This document shows positions 51,907 to 62,081 of a stretch of 64,000 nt of DNA, piece by piece. The translations under genes and the position numbers were made by a program. The notes beneath the pieces are model-generated. The model searched no databases, was not told the DNA's origin, and saw only the letters and a list, made by a program, of their open reading frames with translations. The stretch's first letter is position 1; each line of letters begins with the position of its first letter. The DNA comes from Micromonospora chokoriensis (lineage in GTDB: Bacteria; Actinomycetota; Actinomycetes; Mycobacteriales; Micromonosporaceae): the NCBI RefSeq assembly GCF_900091505.1, contig NZ_LT607409.1, positions 2,914,001-2,978,000 of the forward strand. Direction: 5' to 3'.

Positions 51907-54816
51907 ATGCTCGAACCTGTGACCGTACGCGCAGCCAGCTCCGTCCTCGTCGGCCGCCATCGCGAGCTCGCGGCGCTGCGGGACGCGCTGGGTCGCGCCC
52001 GGGCGGGCGAGCCGACCACGGTGCTGGTCGGTGGCGAGGCGGGCGTGGGGAAGACGCGGCTGTTGGAGGAGTTCGCCGGCCAGGCCGTCGGTGGCACGGC
52101 CCGGGTGCTCGTCGGTCAGTGCCTGGAGTTGGGCGAGGCCGGCCTGCCGTTCGCTCCGTTCGCCGCCGCGCTGCGTGCGGTGCTGCGCGCCGACGGCCCC
52201 GAGGTCTTCGCCGGCTACGAGGCCGAGTTCGCGCCGCTGCTGCCGGAGCTGGGCCGGGCGTCCGCGGCGCTGGCCGGTCCGCGTGCCCTGCCGTTGGGCG
52301 ACGCCCCGCGCGGCTACCTGTTCGACCTGGTCGCCGAGTTGTTCCTGCGGCTCGCCGACGCCTGCCCACTGGTCCTGATCATCGAGGACCTGCACTGGGC
52401 CGACCGGTCCACACGGGACCTGATCGGCTTCCTGGTCCGGGCCGCCCGGCCGGGCCGGCTGCTGTTGGTCTGCACCTACCGCACCGACGAGCTGCAGCGT
52501 GGGCATCCGCTGCGTCCGTTCCTCGCCGAACTGGACCGGGCGCGGGGTGTGGAGCGGGTCGACCTGGGGCGACTGGACCGTGACGGCACCGCGGCGATCC
52601 TCGCCGACCTGCTCGGCTCCGAGCCGTCCGCCCGGGCCGTCGACGACGTCCACAACCGCACCCAGGGAAACCCGTTCTTCATCGAGGAGTTGGCCGTCGC
52701 CGGTGACCCGGTGGGCTGCGCCGCGCTCCCCGAGACGCTGCGTGACCTGCTGTTGGCCCGGGTGGAGCGCCTTCCCGAGTCGGCTCAACGGGTGCTGCGC
52801 ATCGCCGCCGCCGGAGGCACGCGGTTCGCCCACGACCTGATCGCCGAGGTCGCCGGGTTGCCCGACGTCGAGCTGGAGGAGGCGCTGCGCGCCACCGTCG
52901 CCGCCCAGTTGGTGGTGGCCGACCGCGACGGCGACTACGAGTTCCGGCACGCGCTGGTCCGCGAGGCCGTACACGACGAGCTGCTCCCCGGCGAGCACGC
53001 CCGGTTACACGCCCGCTTCGCCGCCGCGATCGAGGCGCAGCCGCACCTGGTCGCCGCCGGGCGGGCCCCGGCCGAGATCGCCCACCACTGGCACGCCGCG
53101 CACGACCACCCGCGTGCCCTCGTCGCCGCGAAGGCCGCGGCCTGCGCCGCCGCCGACCGGTACGCGTACGCCGAGCAGCGCCGGCTGCTGGAGCGGGCGT
53201 TGGAGCTGTGGGAGTTGGTGCCCGACGCCGCCGACCTGCTCGGCATGGACCACCTGGCGTTGCTGGAGCAGACCCTGGAGGCGGCGGTCACCGCCGGCGA
53301 CTTCAGCCGCGCCAAGACCCTGACCCGCGCCGGACTGGCCGAGGTGGACGCCGACGCCGCGCCGCTGCGCGCCGCCCGCCTGCTGGACCAGAGCGGCCGA
53401 CTGATGGCCCTGCTCGGCAAGAGTGACGGTGGCCGGGAGTTGGACGAGGCGTACCGGCTGGCAGCCGCCAGCCCTCGGAGCGCGGAGCGGGCCCGGCTGC
53501 TGGCCGAGATCGCCGCGCACCTGGTCAAGACCGACCCGCAGAAGGCGGCCCGGGTCGCCGCCGAGGCCGCCGACGACGCCGAGGCGCTCGGCGAACACGC
53601 CGCCCTGCTGTCGACGCGGATCGCACTGTTGTGCCACGGCGAGCGGGACCTGACCGGAGGGCTGGCCGAGTTGGGCCGCGCGGCTGCCGCTGCCCGTGCG
53701 GCGGGCGACGCCCCGGCCCTGGTGCTCGCCCTGGTGTTCGAGTCGGACATGCTCTGCGAGCTGGGCCGCTACGCCGAGTCAGCGCAGGCTGCCGAGGCCG
53801 GCGTGACCGAAGCGCGGCGGGTGGGGATCAGCCGCTCCACCGGGGCGTACCTGCTGTCCAAGCGGGCCGAGGCGTTGATCGCGCTGGGCCGGTGGGACGA
53901 GGCCGAGGCGGTGTGCGCGGAGGCCGCCCGCATCGACCTGTCCGGTGTCACCGGGCTGCACTGGCTCCAGCTGAGCGCCGGACTGCGGCTGGCCCGGGCG
54001 CACCCGGGCGCCGACGAACTGGTCGACCGGGCGCTCACCTTCCTCGGCCGGCCCTACCTGTGGCCGAACCACCGCCTGCCCCTGCACGAACTGGCGATCG
54101 AGGCCGCGCTGGCCGGCGACGACAAGGTCGAGGCGGTCCGGGCCGCCCGCGTCGCCGTGGTCGACGACAGCCTGCCGCAGCTCCCCCGGGAGGGGTGGCC
54201 GGTGCTCAGCGCGGTCGCGCGTACCGCAGCCCGGGTCGGTGACCGCGACCTCGCGGTGGCCGTGGCGGCGCTCGCCACCGACCTGCCCGCCCGGCACCCG
54301 GCGGCGCGGGCCCACGCCGCCCAGGTCACCGCGCTGCTGGCGGTCGGCGACCAGGCACTGCCGGCCTGGCGTACGGCGGTCGAGGCGTGGCGGGCCGACG
54401 GGCAGCCCTACCCGCTGGGCCGTGCGCTGGTGGCGCTGGCCGAGGCGGCTGCCGCCGCCGGGGAGCGCGACGAGACGGCGGCGGCGGTCACCGAGGCCGC
54501 CGAGATCGGTCAGCGACTGGGGGCGGTACCGCTCATGGAGGCGGCCGGCACCCTGGCGCGGCGGGTCGGCCTGCGTGCCCTCGGGCAGGGTGGGGCGGGC
54601 ACCGATCTGCTGACCGCGCGGGAGCGGGAGGTGCTGCTGCTGGTCGCCGAGGGGCACAGCAACAGCCGGATCGCCGAGCAGTTGTTCATCTCCCCGAAGA
54701 CGGCGAGCGTGCACGTCTCCCGGATCATCGCGAAGCTGGACGTGACCAACCGCGTGGAGGCCGCCGCCCTGGCCCACCGCCTCGGCCTGCTCACCGAAGC
54801 CACCCCGCCGCGCTGA
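51907..54816 (+). CDS. Large LuxR-family (LAL-type) ATP-binding transcriptional regulator
   Basis: 969 residues from ATG 51907 (GTG 51919 possible). An AAA/NACHT-like domain lies at the N-terminus with Walker [10 protein letters not shown] near 42 and Walker B-like [12 protein letters not shown] near 155. A long helical TPR-like region follows (about 400-880). The C-terminal LuxR HTH ([20 protein letters not shown], then [20 protein letters not shown]) lies near 905-965. LAL proteins activate secondary-metabolite or sugar-uptake genes; the target is not apparent. The upstream minisatellite makes a longer N-terminus unlikely. Confidence 0.92.
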   Translation: MLEPVTVRAASSVLVGRHRELAALRDALGRARAGEPTTVLVGGEAGVGKTRLLEEFAGQAVGGTARVLVGQCLELGEAGLPFAPFAAALRAVLRADGPEVFAGYEAEFAPLLPELGRASAALAGPRALPLGDAPRGYLFDLVAELFLRLADACPLVLIIEDLHWADRSTRDLIGFLVRAARPGRLLLVCTYRTDELQRGHPLRPFLAELDRARGVERVDLGRLDRDGTAAILADLLGSEPSARAVDDVHNRTQGNPFFIEELAVAGDPVGCAALPETLRDLLLARVERLPESAQRVLRIAAAGGTRFAHDLIAEVAGLPDVELEEALRATVAAQLVVADRDGDYEFRHALVREAVHDELLPGEHARLHARFAAAIEAQPHLVAAGRAPAEIAHHWHAAHDHPRALVAAKAAACAAADRYAYAEQRRLLERALELWELVPDAADLLGMDHLALLEQTLEAAVTAGDFSRAKTLTRAGLAEVDADAAPLRAARLLDQSGRLMALLGKSDGGRELDEAYRLAAASPRSAERARLLAEIAAHLVKTDPQKAARVAAEAADDAEALGEHAALLSTRIALLCHGERDLTGGLAELGRAAAAARAAGDAPALVLALVFESDMLCELGRYAESAQAAEAGVTEARRVGISRSTGAYLLSKRAEALIALGRWDEAEAVCAEAARIDLSGVTGLHWLQLSAGLRLARAHPGADELVDRALTFLGRPYLWPNHRLPLHELAIEAALAGDDKVEAVRAARVAVVDDSLPQLPREGWPVLSAVARTAARVGDRDLAVAVAALATDLPARHPAARAHAAQVTALLAVGDQALPAWRTAVEAWRADGQPYPLGRALVALAEAAAAAGERDETAAAVTEAAEIGQRLGAVPLMEAAGTLARRVGLRALGQGGAGTDLLTAREREVLLLVAEGHSNSRIAEQLFISPKTASVHVSRIIAKLDVTNRVEAAALAHRLGLLTEATPPR

Positions 54817-54834
54817 CGCACCGAACGCGTGGGA

Positions 54835-56529
54835 TCAGCGGGGCAGGTAGATCCGCCAGCCGTCGATCGTGACCAGGTCCAGGTCGCCCGCGCGCCGGCG
54901 CTCGTCCAGCACGTCCGCCAGTGGCGATCCGGCCGGCGCGACCCAGGCCGGCGCTGCCGAGGCGTCCACCTCCCGGCGATAAGCGGGGTAGCGGTCGAAG
55001 CCGGGGCGCGCACTGTCGTCGACGACCGCGCAGAGCACCCGCTCGGCGCTGGCGAAGATGAGCCGGTTGCAGGTCCAGTAGCCGGCGCGGACGTGTCGCA
55101 CGCCGAGCTGACGCAGTGTGCTGACCAACTCGCTGTGGTGGGCCGCGGCGGCCCGGGTCGCCGGTGCGGTCTGCGCTGCCCGCCAGGTGGCGTGCGCGGC
55201 GGTGCCCACCGTGGCGACGAGCACCACCACCGCGACCGCGGTGGCCACCGCGACCGGGCGGGCCACCGTCGAGGAGACCTCGCCCCGGCCGGTCGCCGCC
55301 CGACGAAGCCCGTCCCGGGCCACCGTCCACACCGGCCAGAGCAGCGCCGGCAGGGAGATGAGCAGGCAGGACAGGTAGCGGGAACTCTCCACCGGGGTCA
55401 GGCCGGCGGAACTGCTCACTGTGTACGCGCCCACGGTGGCCACCGCCGCCAACACGAGCGCCAGCCGGACCGCCGCCGCCACCCGGGCCGACACCCCAGG
55501 CTCAGCAGCACCGGCGGAGCCCGAAGCGCCGGCAGGCTCCGCGGCGCCGACGGCATCCGTCGGGGTGGGCGAGCGCAGGGCCCACCAGGCGGTGCCGCCA
55601 GCGAGGGCCAGCAGCAGCGGCAGGGCGAGCGCCCACCAGAGTTGCCAGGTGGCGCATCGCCCGGGATCGCAGAAGCCCATTCCCAGCGACGGGCCGAGCA
55701 GCAGGCCGCCGTGCAACCGGTCGGCCCAGCCGGCGGTGGCGTTGGCGCCGCTGGCGGCGAGCACCGCGTGCAGCGGGTTGCGTCCGTTCAGCAGGCTGTG
55801 CAGCAGCAGCGGGGCCGCACCCAGCACGGCCGCCGCCCCGAGCGCCGCCCCGGCTGCACCCCACAGCTCCCGCCGACGGAACCCGACGAGCACCGCCCCG
55901 GTCGCCAGCACGTACGGGAGCACGAGGGGGTCGACCCAGAGCATCAGGCCGGCCAGGAACCCCCAGGCCGCCCAGCGGGCCAGTCGCCGACCCGGCCGGC
56001 CGGTGGCCAGGTCCACGGCCAGGACGGCCAGCGCCACCCCGGCCGCGTTCATCTCGGGGTACCCGCCGCCGGCGATGAGCTGGTTCTTGACGATCCGGTC
56101 GGAGCCGAACGCCAGCAACGCCACCACCAGCAGCCCGAACCACCGGTCCCCGGTCAGTCGCAGCGTCAACCGCCAGGCCAGCAGCAGGAACACGGCGTAC
56201 AGCGCCAGCGTGGGCAGTCGCAGACCGACCAGCGACGGCCCACCGGCCAGTGCGAACACCGGCGCGGCCAGGTACGCCTCCAGCGTGCCCATGTACGCCT
56301 GGCCGTAGAACCAGACCGGGAAGCCCTCGCCCCGGACGATGTGCAGCGCGGCCAACCCCATGGTGGCCTCGTCGCTGTTCGTCGGCGGCGTCGTGTGGGC
56401 CAGCAGCCAGAGCCGGTAACCCACCCCGGCGAGCAGCACCACCGCGGTGAGCCAGCCGACCAGTCCGAGGCGTGCGACGGGCAGCGGACGACCTGCGTCG
56501 CGCGGCTGCTCGCGTACCCCGGCGGTCAT
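54835..56529 (-). CDS. GT-C fold glycosyltransferase-like membrane protein
   Basis: 564 residues, about 11 hydrophobic segments. The first loop holds PTNSDEATMGLAALHIVRGE, with the adjacent acidic pair (DE) characteristic of GT-C enzymes such as protein mannosyltransferases, and WFYGQAYMGTLEAY. The C-terminal about 120 residues are soluble. Probably transfers a sugar from a polyprenyl carrier at the outer face of the membrane; specificity unknown. Convergent with the LuxR gene. Confidence 0.8.
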   Translation of the reverse strand: MTAGVREQPRDAGRPLPVARLGLVGWLTAVVLLAGVGYRLWLLAHTTPPTNSDEATMGLAALHIVRGEGFPVWFYGQAYMGTLEAYLAAPVFALAGGPSLVGLRLPTLALYAVFLLLAWRLTLRLTGDRWFGLLVVALLAFGSDRIVKNQLIAGGGYPEMNAAGVALAVLAVDLATGRPGRRLARWAAWGFLAGLMLWVDPLVLPYVLATGAVLVGFRRRELWGAAGAALGAAAVLGAAPLLLHSLLNGRNPLHAVLAASGANATAGWADRLHGGLLLGPSLGMGFCDPGRCATWQLWWALALPLLLALAGGTAWWALRSPTPTDAVGAAEPAGASGSAGAAEPGVSARVAAAVRLALVLAAVATVGAYTVSSSAGLTPVESSRYLSCLLISLPALLWPVWTVARDGLRRAATGRGEVSSTVARPVAVATAVAVVVLVATVGTAAHATWRAAQTAPATRAAAAHHSELVSTLRQLGVRHVRAGYWTCNRLIFASAERVLCAVVDDSARPGFDRYPAYRREVDASAAPAWVAPAGSPLADVLDERRRAGDLDLVTIDGWRIYLPR

Positions 56530-56582
56530 CGCACGATCATGACACCCGGGCGCCGCACGGTCCGTGCGGCGCTGCCGGTGGG

Positions 56583-57578
56583 TCAGGAGGCGGTGACGAC
56601 CGACGCGGCGGCGCGTGCGTCGATGGCCTGCTGGTAGAGCCGGCCGGCCCGGTACGACGAACGCACCAGCGGCCCGCTCATCACCCCGGCGAAGCCGATC
56701 TCCTCGGCCTCCTCGCGCAGCTCGACGAACTCCTCCGGCTTGACCCACCGGGTCACCGGGTGGTGCCGGGGGGAGGGGCGAAGGTACTGCGTGATGGTGA
56801 TCAGCTCACAGCCGGCGTCGTGCAGGTCGCGCAGCGCCTGCGAGACCTCGGCCCGCTCCTCGCCCATGCCCAGGATGAGGTTGCTCTTGGTGACCAGGCC
56901 GTCGGCGCGGGCCTGCCGGATCACGTCCAGCGAACGGTCGTAGCGGAAGGCCGGGCGGATGCGCTTGAAGATGCGCGGCACGGTCTCCACGTTGTGAGCC
57001 AGCACCTCCGGGCGGGAACCGAAGACCTCGGCCAGCTGCTCGGGGACGGCGTTGAAGTCCGGGATCAGCAGCTCGACGCCGCAGCCGGGCTGGAGGGCGT
57101 GGATCTGCCGGACGGTCTCGGCGTACAGCCACGCGCCGCCGTCGGGCAGGTCGTCGCGGGCGACGCCGGTGATGGTCGCGTACCGCAGGCCCATCGAGAC
57201 CACCGACTCGGCGACGCGACGCGGCTCGTCGGCGTCGAACTCGGCCGGCTTGCCGGTGTCGATCTGGCAGAAGTCGCAGCGCCGGGTGCACTGGTCACCA
57301 CCGATGAGGAAGGTGGCTTCCCGGTCTTCCCAGCACTCGTAGATGTTGGGGCAGCCGGCCTCCTGGCAGACGGTGTGCAGCCCTTCGCGCGAGACGAGCC
57401 CGCGCAGCTGGGTGTACTCCGGCCCCATCTTGGCCTTGACCTTGATCCATGGCGGTTTGCGCTCGATCGGCGTCTCGGCGTTGCGCGCCTCGATGCGCAG
57501 CAGGCGCCGCCCCTCGGGGGCCGCCGTTGCGGTACGCGCTGCCTGGCCGGTCGTCGGCGCGGAGTGCTCGATCGTCAC
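56583..57578 (-). CDS. lipA: Lipoyl synthase
   Basis: 331 residues, radical SAM enzyme inserting two sulfurs into protein-bound octanoyl chains. Both iron-sulfur clusters are visible: the auxiliary cluster [12 protein letters not shown] near 71-82 and the radical [11 protein letters not shown] near 96-103. Also [31 protein letters not shown] and [11 protein letters not shown]. Works after LipB, encoded about 1.8 kb away on the same strand; the two are separated by the T-box/AspRS gene on the opposite strand. Confidence 0.96.
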   Translation of the reverse strand: MTIEHSAPTTGQAARTATAAPEGRRLLRIEARNAETPIERKPPWIKVKAKMGPEYTQLRGLVSREGLHTVCQEAGCPNIYECWEDREATFLIGGDQCTRRCDFCQIDTGKPAEFDADEPRRVAESVVSMGLRYATITGVARDDLPDGGAWLYAETVRQIHALQPGCGVELLIPDFNAVPEQLAEVFGSRPEVLAHNVETVPRIFKRIRPAFRYDRSLDVIRQARADGLVTKSNLILGMGEERAEVSQALRDLHDAGCELITITQYLRPSPRHHPVTRWVKPEEFVELREEAEEIGFAGVMSGPLVRSSYRAGRLYQQAIDARAAASVVTAS

Positions 57579-57714
57579 GAAAACGAGCCTACGCCGGACG
57601 GCGGGTGTCTATGTGCGTCGGGCGACCGGCGTCACGCCGCAGATGTTGTGACGCCGGACACCGGCATGTCGAAAATGGGCGTCACACGAGAGGGTTTCGG
57701 GTGCTACGGTCAGC
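57579..57714. promoter_or_regulatory. Divergent promoter region lipA / aspS
   Basis: Contains TACGGT at 57705-57710, a candidate -10 for the T-box transcript starting near 57715. No clear -35. Confidence 0.4.
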
Positions 57715-57990
57715 GCCAACAGCGACGACGGAGCCGAGTAGCGCCCCGACCCGCCAGTGCAGAGAGCCGCCGGTTGCTGAGAGGCGGTCTGGTGCCGGTG
57801 CGTGAAGACCCTCCCGAGCTGCGGGCAGAACGGCCGCGAGGCCCAGTAGAGCCCGCCCGGCTGGCCCCGGTCATCAGGCGACGAACGAGGCCCCCGCTCC
57901 GGCGGGGGTGAAGGTGTGGTGGCACCGCGAGGATCCCGCTCGCCCACACCTCCCTGGGGCTGACGCGACGCATCGCCTCCCCAGGGCGGC
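57715..57990 (+). promoter_or_regulatory. T-box riboswitch (Asp) controlling aspartyl-tRNA synthetase
   Basis: The antiterminator/antisequestrator fold is exact. AGGTGTGG (57912-57919) pairs with CCACACCT (57944-57951), GCGAG (57927-57931) pairs with CTCGC (57939-57943), and the 7-nt bulge TGGCACC (57920-57926) is the T-box UGGN element with N=C, matching the G73 discriminator of tRNA-Asp. Upstream, GTGAAGACC holds the specifier codon GAC (Asp) at 57807-57809 in the actinobacterial GAAG-codon context, after AGAGAGCCG near 57761. A GGCGGGGG stem (around 57891-57908) fits stem III. Uncharged tRNA-Asp would raise synthetase expression, probably at translation. Outer boundaries are approximate. 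Confidence 0.88.
57952..57986 (+). terminator. Hairpin between T-box and aspS
   Basis: CCCTGGGG (57952-57959) pairs with CCCCAGGG (57979-57986). It could be a terminator, or part of the structure that competes with the antiterminator, 24 nt before the aspS Shine-Dalgarno GAGGAG (58010-58015). No U-run, so translational control is favoured. Confidence 0.5.
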
Positions 57991-58024
57991 GACGGCGTGG
58001 CGATCGACCGAGGAGCAGCACGCC

Positions 58025-59311
58025 ATGCAGAGAACCCTGTCCCACCACCTGCCCGTCCGGATCGGCGAGACCGTGCGTATCGCCGGCTGGGTGCACCGCC
58101 GCCGACTGCTCAAGTCGGTGGCCTTCCTGATCGTGCGGGACGCCGCCGGCCTGGCCCAGGTGGTCGTCACCGACCCGGCCGTCCGCGCCGAGCTGGAGAA
58201 ACTCACCGAGGAGACGGTCGTCGAGGTCACCGCGACGGTCACCGCGAACGACACCGCGCCCGCCGGGGTCGAGCTGACCGACCCGGCGGTACGACCACTC
58301 GGGCCGCCCGCCGTGCCGCCACCGTTCGACCTGTACCGGCCGGCGCTCACCGCGAGCCTGCCCACCCAGCTGGACAACGCCCCGACCGCGTTGCGGCACC
58401 CCACCCGGTCGTCCGCGCTGCGGATCTCGGCGGCGGCGGTGGCCGGGTTCCGGGCCGCCCTCGACGCCCAGCGGTTCGTGGAGGTCCACACCCCGAAGGT
58501 CGTCAGCTCCTCCACCGAGAGCGGGGCGAACGTCTTCGCGCTGGACTGGTTCGGCGGGCCCGCGTACCTGGCCCAGTCACCGCAGTTCTACAAGCAACTG
58601 ATGGTCGGTGTCTTCGAACGCGTCTACGAGGTGGGGCCGGTCTTCCGGGCCGAGCCGCACGACACCGTCCGGCACCTCGCGCAGTACACGTCGCTCGACG
58701 CGGAGCTGGGTTTCGTCGCCGACCACTGCGACGTGATGCGGGTGCTGCGCGACACGCTGGCGGGGATGCTGGGCACCGTGGGCGAGCGGGCCGGGGGCGC
58801 GCTGACCACGCTCGGCGTCGACGTGCCGGTCGTGCCGGCGGAGATCCCGGCGGTGCACTTCACCGAGGCGCTGGCGATCGCCGGTGCGCCCGCCGACGAG
58901 CCGGACCTCGCGCCCGCCCACGAACGCGCGCTGGGCGAGTGGGCCCGCCGCGAACACGGCTCGGACTTCCTCTTCGTCACCGGCTACCCGATGGCGAAGC
59001 GACCGTTCTACACCCACCCCGACCCGGCGCGGCCCGCGTACTCGAACGGGTTCGACCTGCTGTTCCGTGGTCTGGAGCTGGTCACCGGCGGGCAGCGGTT
59101 GCACCGGCACGCCGACTACCTGGCGGCGTTGGCGGCCCGGGGCGAGCCGACCGAGCCGTACGCCGGTTATCTGGACGCGTTCCGGCACGGCATGCCGCCG
59201 CACGGTGGCTTCGCCATCGGCCTGGAACGCTTCGTCGCCCGCCTGGTCGGCGCGGCGAACATCCGGGAGGTCACCGCGTTCCCGCGGGACCTGCACCGCC
59301 TGACCCCGTAG
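58025..59311 (+). CDS. aspS: Aspartyl-tRNA synthetase, archaeal/non-discriminating type
   Basis: 428 residues, much shorter than bacterial AspRS (about 590) because the bacterial insertion domain is missing. N-terminal OB-fold with RIAGWVHRRRLLKSVAFLIV. Class II motifs: motif 2 VYEVGPVFRAEPHDTVRHLA and motif 3 GGFAIGLERFVARLVGA. Flipping/active loop ESGANVFALDWFGGPAYLAQ with SPQFYKQL. This type often charges both tRNA-Asp and tRNA-Asn. Controlled by the T-box just upstream. Probably a second synthetase in addition to a housekeeping enzyme elsewhere, which cannot be checked here. Confidence 0.92.
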   Translation: MQRTLSHHLPVRIGETVRIAGWVHRRRLLKSVAFLIVRDAAGLAQVVVTDPAVRAELEKLTEETVVEVTATVTANDTAPAGVELTDPAVRPLGPPAVPPPFDLYRPALTASLPTQLDNAPTALRHPTRSSALRISAAAVAGFRAALDAQRFVEVHTPKVVSSSTESGANVFALDWFGGPAYLAQSPQFYKQLMVGVFERVYEVGPVFRAEPHDTVRHLAQYTSLDAELGFVADHCDVMRVLRDTLAGMLGTVGERAGGALTTLGVDVPVVPAEIPAVHFTEALAIAGAPADEPDLAPAHERALGEWARREHGSDFLFVTGYPMAKRPFYTHPDPARPAYSNGFDLLFRGLELVTGGQRLHRHADYLAALAARGEPTEPYAGYLDAFRHGMPPHGGFAIGLERFVARLVGAANIREVTAFPRDLHRLTP

Positions 59312-59332
59312 GGTCGTGCGCCGGCTGTGCGC

Positions 59333-59974
59333 TCAGATTTCGATCAGGGTGGACAGCCGGCGCTCGACGACCGGCAGCACGTCGGCCACGGTGATCGGGC
59401 GGCCCAGTTCGGCGGTGAGCGAGGTGACGCCCGCGTCACGGATGCCACAGGGCACGATCCGGTCGAAGTACGTCAGGTCGCAGTCACAGTTGATCGAGAA
59501 GCCGTGCAGGGTGACGCCCCGGGCCACCCGGATGCCGATGGCGGCCACCTTGCGGGCCGGCCCCCGGTCGTCAGCGGGCACCCAGACCCCGCTGCGCCCC
59601 TCGACCCGGCCGGCGGTCAACCCGAACTCGGCGCACACGTCGATGAGCAGCTCTTCGGTCCGGCGTACGTAGGCGACCACGTCCACCGGGTCGGGCAGGC
59701 GCAGGATCGGGTAACCGACGAGCTGCCCCGGCCCATGCCAGGTGATCTTGCCGCCGCGGTCCACGTCGACGACCGGGGTGCCGTCCATGGGCCGGTCCCA
59801 CGGTTCGGTGCGCTTGCCCGCCGTGTAGACGCTCGGGTGCTCCAGCAGCAGCACCGTGTCGCCGCGCTCGCCGGCCACCACCGACTCGTGCAGGCTCCGC
59901 TGCTCGTCCCAGGCGGCCTGGTAGTCGAGCAGACCGGCACGGACGGCCGTCAGGCCGGGGGTCGTCGTTGTCAC
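59333..59974 (-). CDS. lipB: Lipoyl(octanoyl) transferase
   Basis: 213 residues. Moves the octanoyl group from acyl carrier protein to lipoyl domains, the step before LipA. Motifs: [40 protein letters not shown] and the catalytic Cys in [14 protein letters not shown] near 176. GTG 59974 is chosen because TAGGCT lies 7 nt upstream, a leaderless geometry; a start 33 nt upstream (60007) is less likely. Convergent with aspS. Confidence 0.94.
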   Translation of the reverse strand: MTTTTPGLTAVRAGLLDYQAAWDEQRSLHESVVAGERGDTVLLLEHPSVYTAGKRTEPWDRPMDGTPVVDVDRGGKITWHGPGQLVGYPILRLPDPVDVVAYVRRTEELLIDVCAEFGLTAGRVEGRSGVWVPADDRGPARKVAAIGIRVARGVTLHGFSINCDCDLTYFDRIVPCGIRDAGVTSLTAELGRPITVADVLPVVERRLSTLIEI

Positions 59975-60007
59975 GGCAACCAGCCTAGTCCCGTCCGGGT
60001 CGATCAT

Positions 60008-60031
60008 CCCTGGTGAGCCGCCTCACCAGGG
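60008..60031 (-). terminator. Hairpin terminator downstream of the 60057-61889 gene
   Basis: CCCTGGTGAG (60008-60017) pairs perfectly with CTCACCAGGG (60022-60031). It lies between the stop of the membrane-protein gene and the lipB promoter. Confidence 0.7.
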
Positions 60032-60056
60032 CCTGGTCACACCCGAAGTCGGCTTA

Positions 60057-61889
60057 TCACCGGTCGGCGGGCGGGATGCGCCAGAGCCACACGTCGTCGA
60101 CCCGTTGCGGTTCGCCGAACAGGGCGGTCCCGGTGCGCCGCAGCGCCTCCTCGTCGACCTCGAACTTCGCGCCGTGCACCTCGTCGGCGAGCACCACCGT
60201 CTCAATCCGCCAGTGCCGCAGGTCCGACTGGACCTCCCGGATGGTCCCGTCGGTGATGATCGGCACCAGGCCGGTCCGACCGGCCTGGTCCATCAGGGCG
60301 CTCAGGGTGCGCGGGATCGGGCCGATCCGGCCACGCCCGTCCGGCCCCCCGGGGCCGAGGAAGAAGCCGCCCGGAATGGCGAACTCGCCCTGCCGGTGCG
60401 ACAACGCGTACGCCTGCCAGCGCTGGCCGTCCGGGTAGATGTCGACGGTCAGCGGCACCGGGGTGAGCACCCCGTCCGGTGAGACGTACTCACGCCACGT
60501 ACCGGAGGTGATGAACCGTGGGATCGGTTCCCGCTCGTCGGTCAGCAGCGGGGTGGGCAGCAACGGCACCAGGGCCACCGCGAACCCGATCAGCCAGGCC
60601 AGCTCCGTGGAGCGGTGCCGGGGCGGCGCGGCGCGCAACCGGTCGACGGCGTACGCCAGCACCAGCCCGATCACCGGCGCGACGATCAGCGCCAGCCGGG
60701 CGGGCAGCGCGGCGTTCACCACCGGCAGTTGGCCGAGCACGTCGAACGGCATGGGCAGGTCGGTGCGGTGCCCGTCGACCTTGGCGACCGGGCCGAAGGA
60801 GAGCACGGAGAAGATCACCGCGAGGGCGCCCAGCGCCCAGAGGGTGGCCCGGCGGCTCGGGTCGGCCCGTCGCCAGAGCGCGACGAAGCAGACCACGGTG
60901 AGGATCAGCAGCGGGATGCCGAAGAAGGAGTTCTCCTCCGTCGGGTTCGGTGCGAGCGAGGTGCCGAGCCCCGCCTCGCCGGCCAGCGAGCGGCGGGGGA
61001 AGGCGGCGAACGCCGCGATGTCCTCGGAGTGGATCACCGGGTCGAAACCTGTGCCGTGGAACCGTTGCGGTCCGGCGAAGTGCAACCACAGCGGGTACGA
61101 CAGCAGCACGCCGGCGACCACGGCGGTCACCCCGAGCCCGCGCAGGAAATTGGGCAGCACGGCGCGTGCCTCGGCGCGGTGGGCCGGGTGCAGCGCCCAG
61201 ACGGCGACGAACACGCCGAGTGCCAACGCGGTGAAGAAGAGCCCTTCGGCGGCGATCGAGAAGGCCACCGCGACCAGCACGCCGAGGATCACCCCGTCGC
61301 GCAGCCAGTGCCCCGCCCGGCGTAGCGCGAACAGCCGCCAGATCAGCAGCGGCACCAGCCAGCCCGCGGTCCAGTTCAGGTGGGCGTTGGCGTGCGACAC
61401 CATGCCGGGGGAGTAGGCGATGAACAGGGCGCCGACCCCGGCGGCCAGCCGGCTGCGGACCAGGTGCCGGGAGAGGAACCAATACCAGACCAGCGCGGTG
61501 GCGAACAGGTTCAGGGTGAGGATCACCAGGAACGTCGCCGGCGGCCCGATGAGGTACGTGAGCGGGGCGAACACCACCGCGTACACCGTGATCGAGGTGT
61601 TGACGGCGAGGTTCACGCCGTCCGGGACGTTGATCAGGTAGGTGAAGAGCGGGTTGTCCCCGTGGGTGACCGCGTGCCCGCCGAAGGCCAGCAGCCACTC
61701 GAAGAGTGCCTGGTCGCTGGAGTTGACGGTGATGGTGCGGGTGTTCGGGTCCCGCCACAGGCCACTCGTCACCCAGACGGCGAGCGCGAGCGCCACCACC
61801 ACGACGATGAGGTCGGCCCGGCGGTCCCGGACGACGCGCGGCGGTGACGCTGGTGCGGGCCCGGTGGCCAGCGACGGGGAGGACGGCAC
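60057..61889 (-). CDS. Large polytopic membrane protein, GT-C-like
   Basis: 610 residues, GTG start. About 11 hydrophobic segments to residue 450, then a soluble C-terminal domain (ALSHRQGEFAIPGGFFLGPG; IETVVLADEVHGAKFEVDEE). The first loop has NSSDQALFEWLLAFGGHAVT and DGVNLAVNTSITVY, the layout of membrane glycosyltransferases of the GT-C clan. Likely acts on polyprenyl-linked sugars in the envelope, but substrate and family are unknown. Ends at a strong hairpin. Confidence 0.78.
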   Translation of the reverse strand: MPSSPSLATGPAPASPPRVVRDRRADLIVVVVALALAVWVTSGLWRDPNTRTITVNSSDQALFEWLLAFGGHAVTHGDNPLFTYLINVPDGVNLAVNTSITVYAVVFAPLTYLIGPPATFLVILTLNLFATALVWYWFLSRHLVRSRLAAGVGALFIAYSPGMVSHANAHLNWTAGWLVPLLIWRLFALRRAGHWLRDGVILGVLVAVAFSIAAEGLFFTALALGVFVAVWALHPAHRAEARAVLPNFLRGLGVTAVVAGVLLSYPLWLHFAGPQRFHGTGFDPVIHSEDIAAFAAFPRRSLAGEAGLGTSLAPNPTEENSFFGIPLLILTVVCFVALWRRADPSRRATLWALGALAVIFSVLSFGPVAKVDGHRTDLPMPFDVLGQLPVVNAALPARLALIVAPVIGLVLAYAVDRLRAAPPRHRSTELAWLIGFAVALVPLLPTPLLTDEREPIPRFITSGTWREYVSPDGVLTPVPLTVDIYPDGQRWQAYALSHRQGEFAIPGGFFLGPGGPDGRGRIGPIPRTLSALMDQAGRTGLVPIITDGTIREVQSDLRHWRIETVVLADEVHGAKFEVDEEALRRTGTALFGEPQRVDDVWLWRIPPADR

Positions 61890-62081
61890 GCAGCGGACGT
61901 TACCAACCGGACCTGGACACGCCGGTCAGACCGGCGGTTCCGCCGCCCGCTGGTTCGGCGCACACAGCGGTCGCCGTGAATGTGTGAGTGTGCCCCATGT
62001 CATAGCGGCGACACATCGTCGTAACGTCTCGGCAATTCGACCGTGACCCAGTTCACAGTCCGCCCCTTCCAGGAGGCCGCC

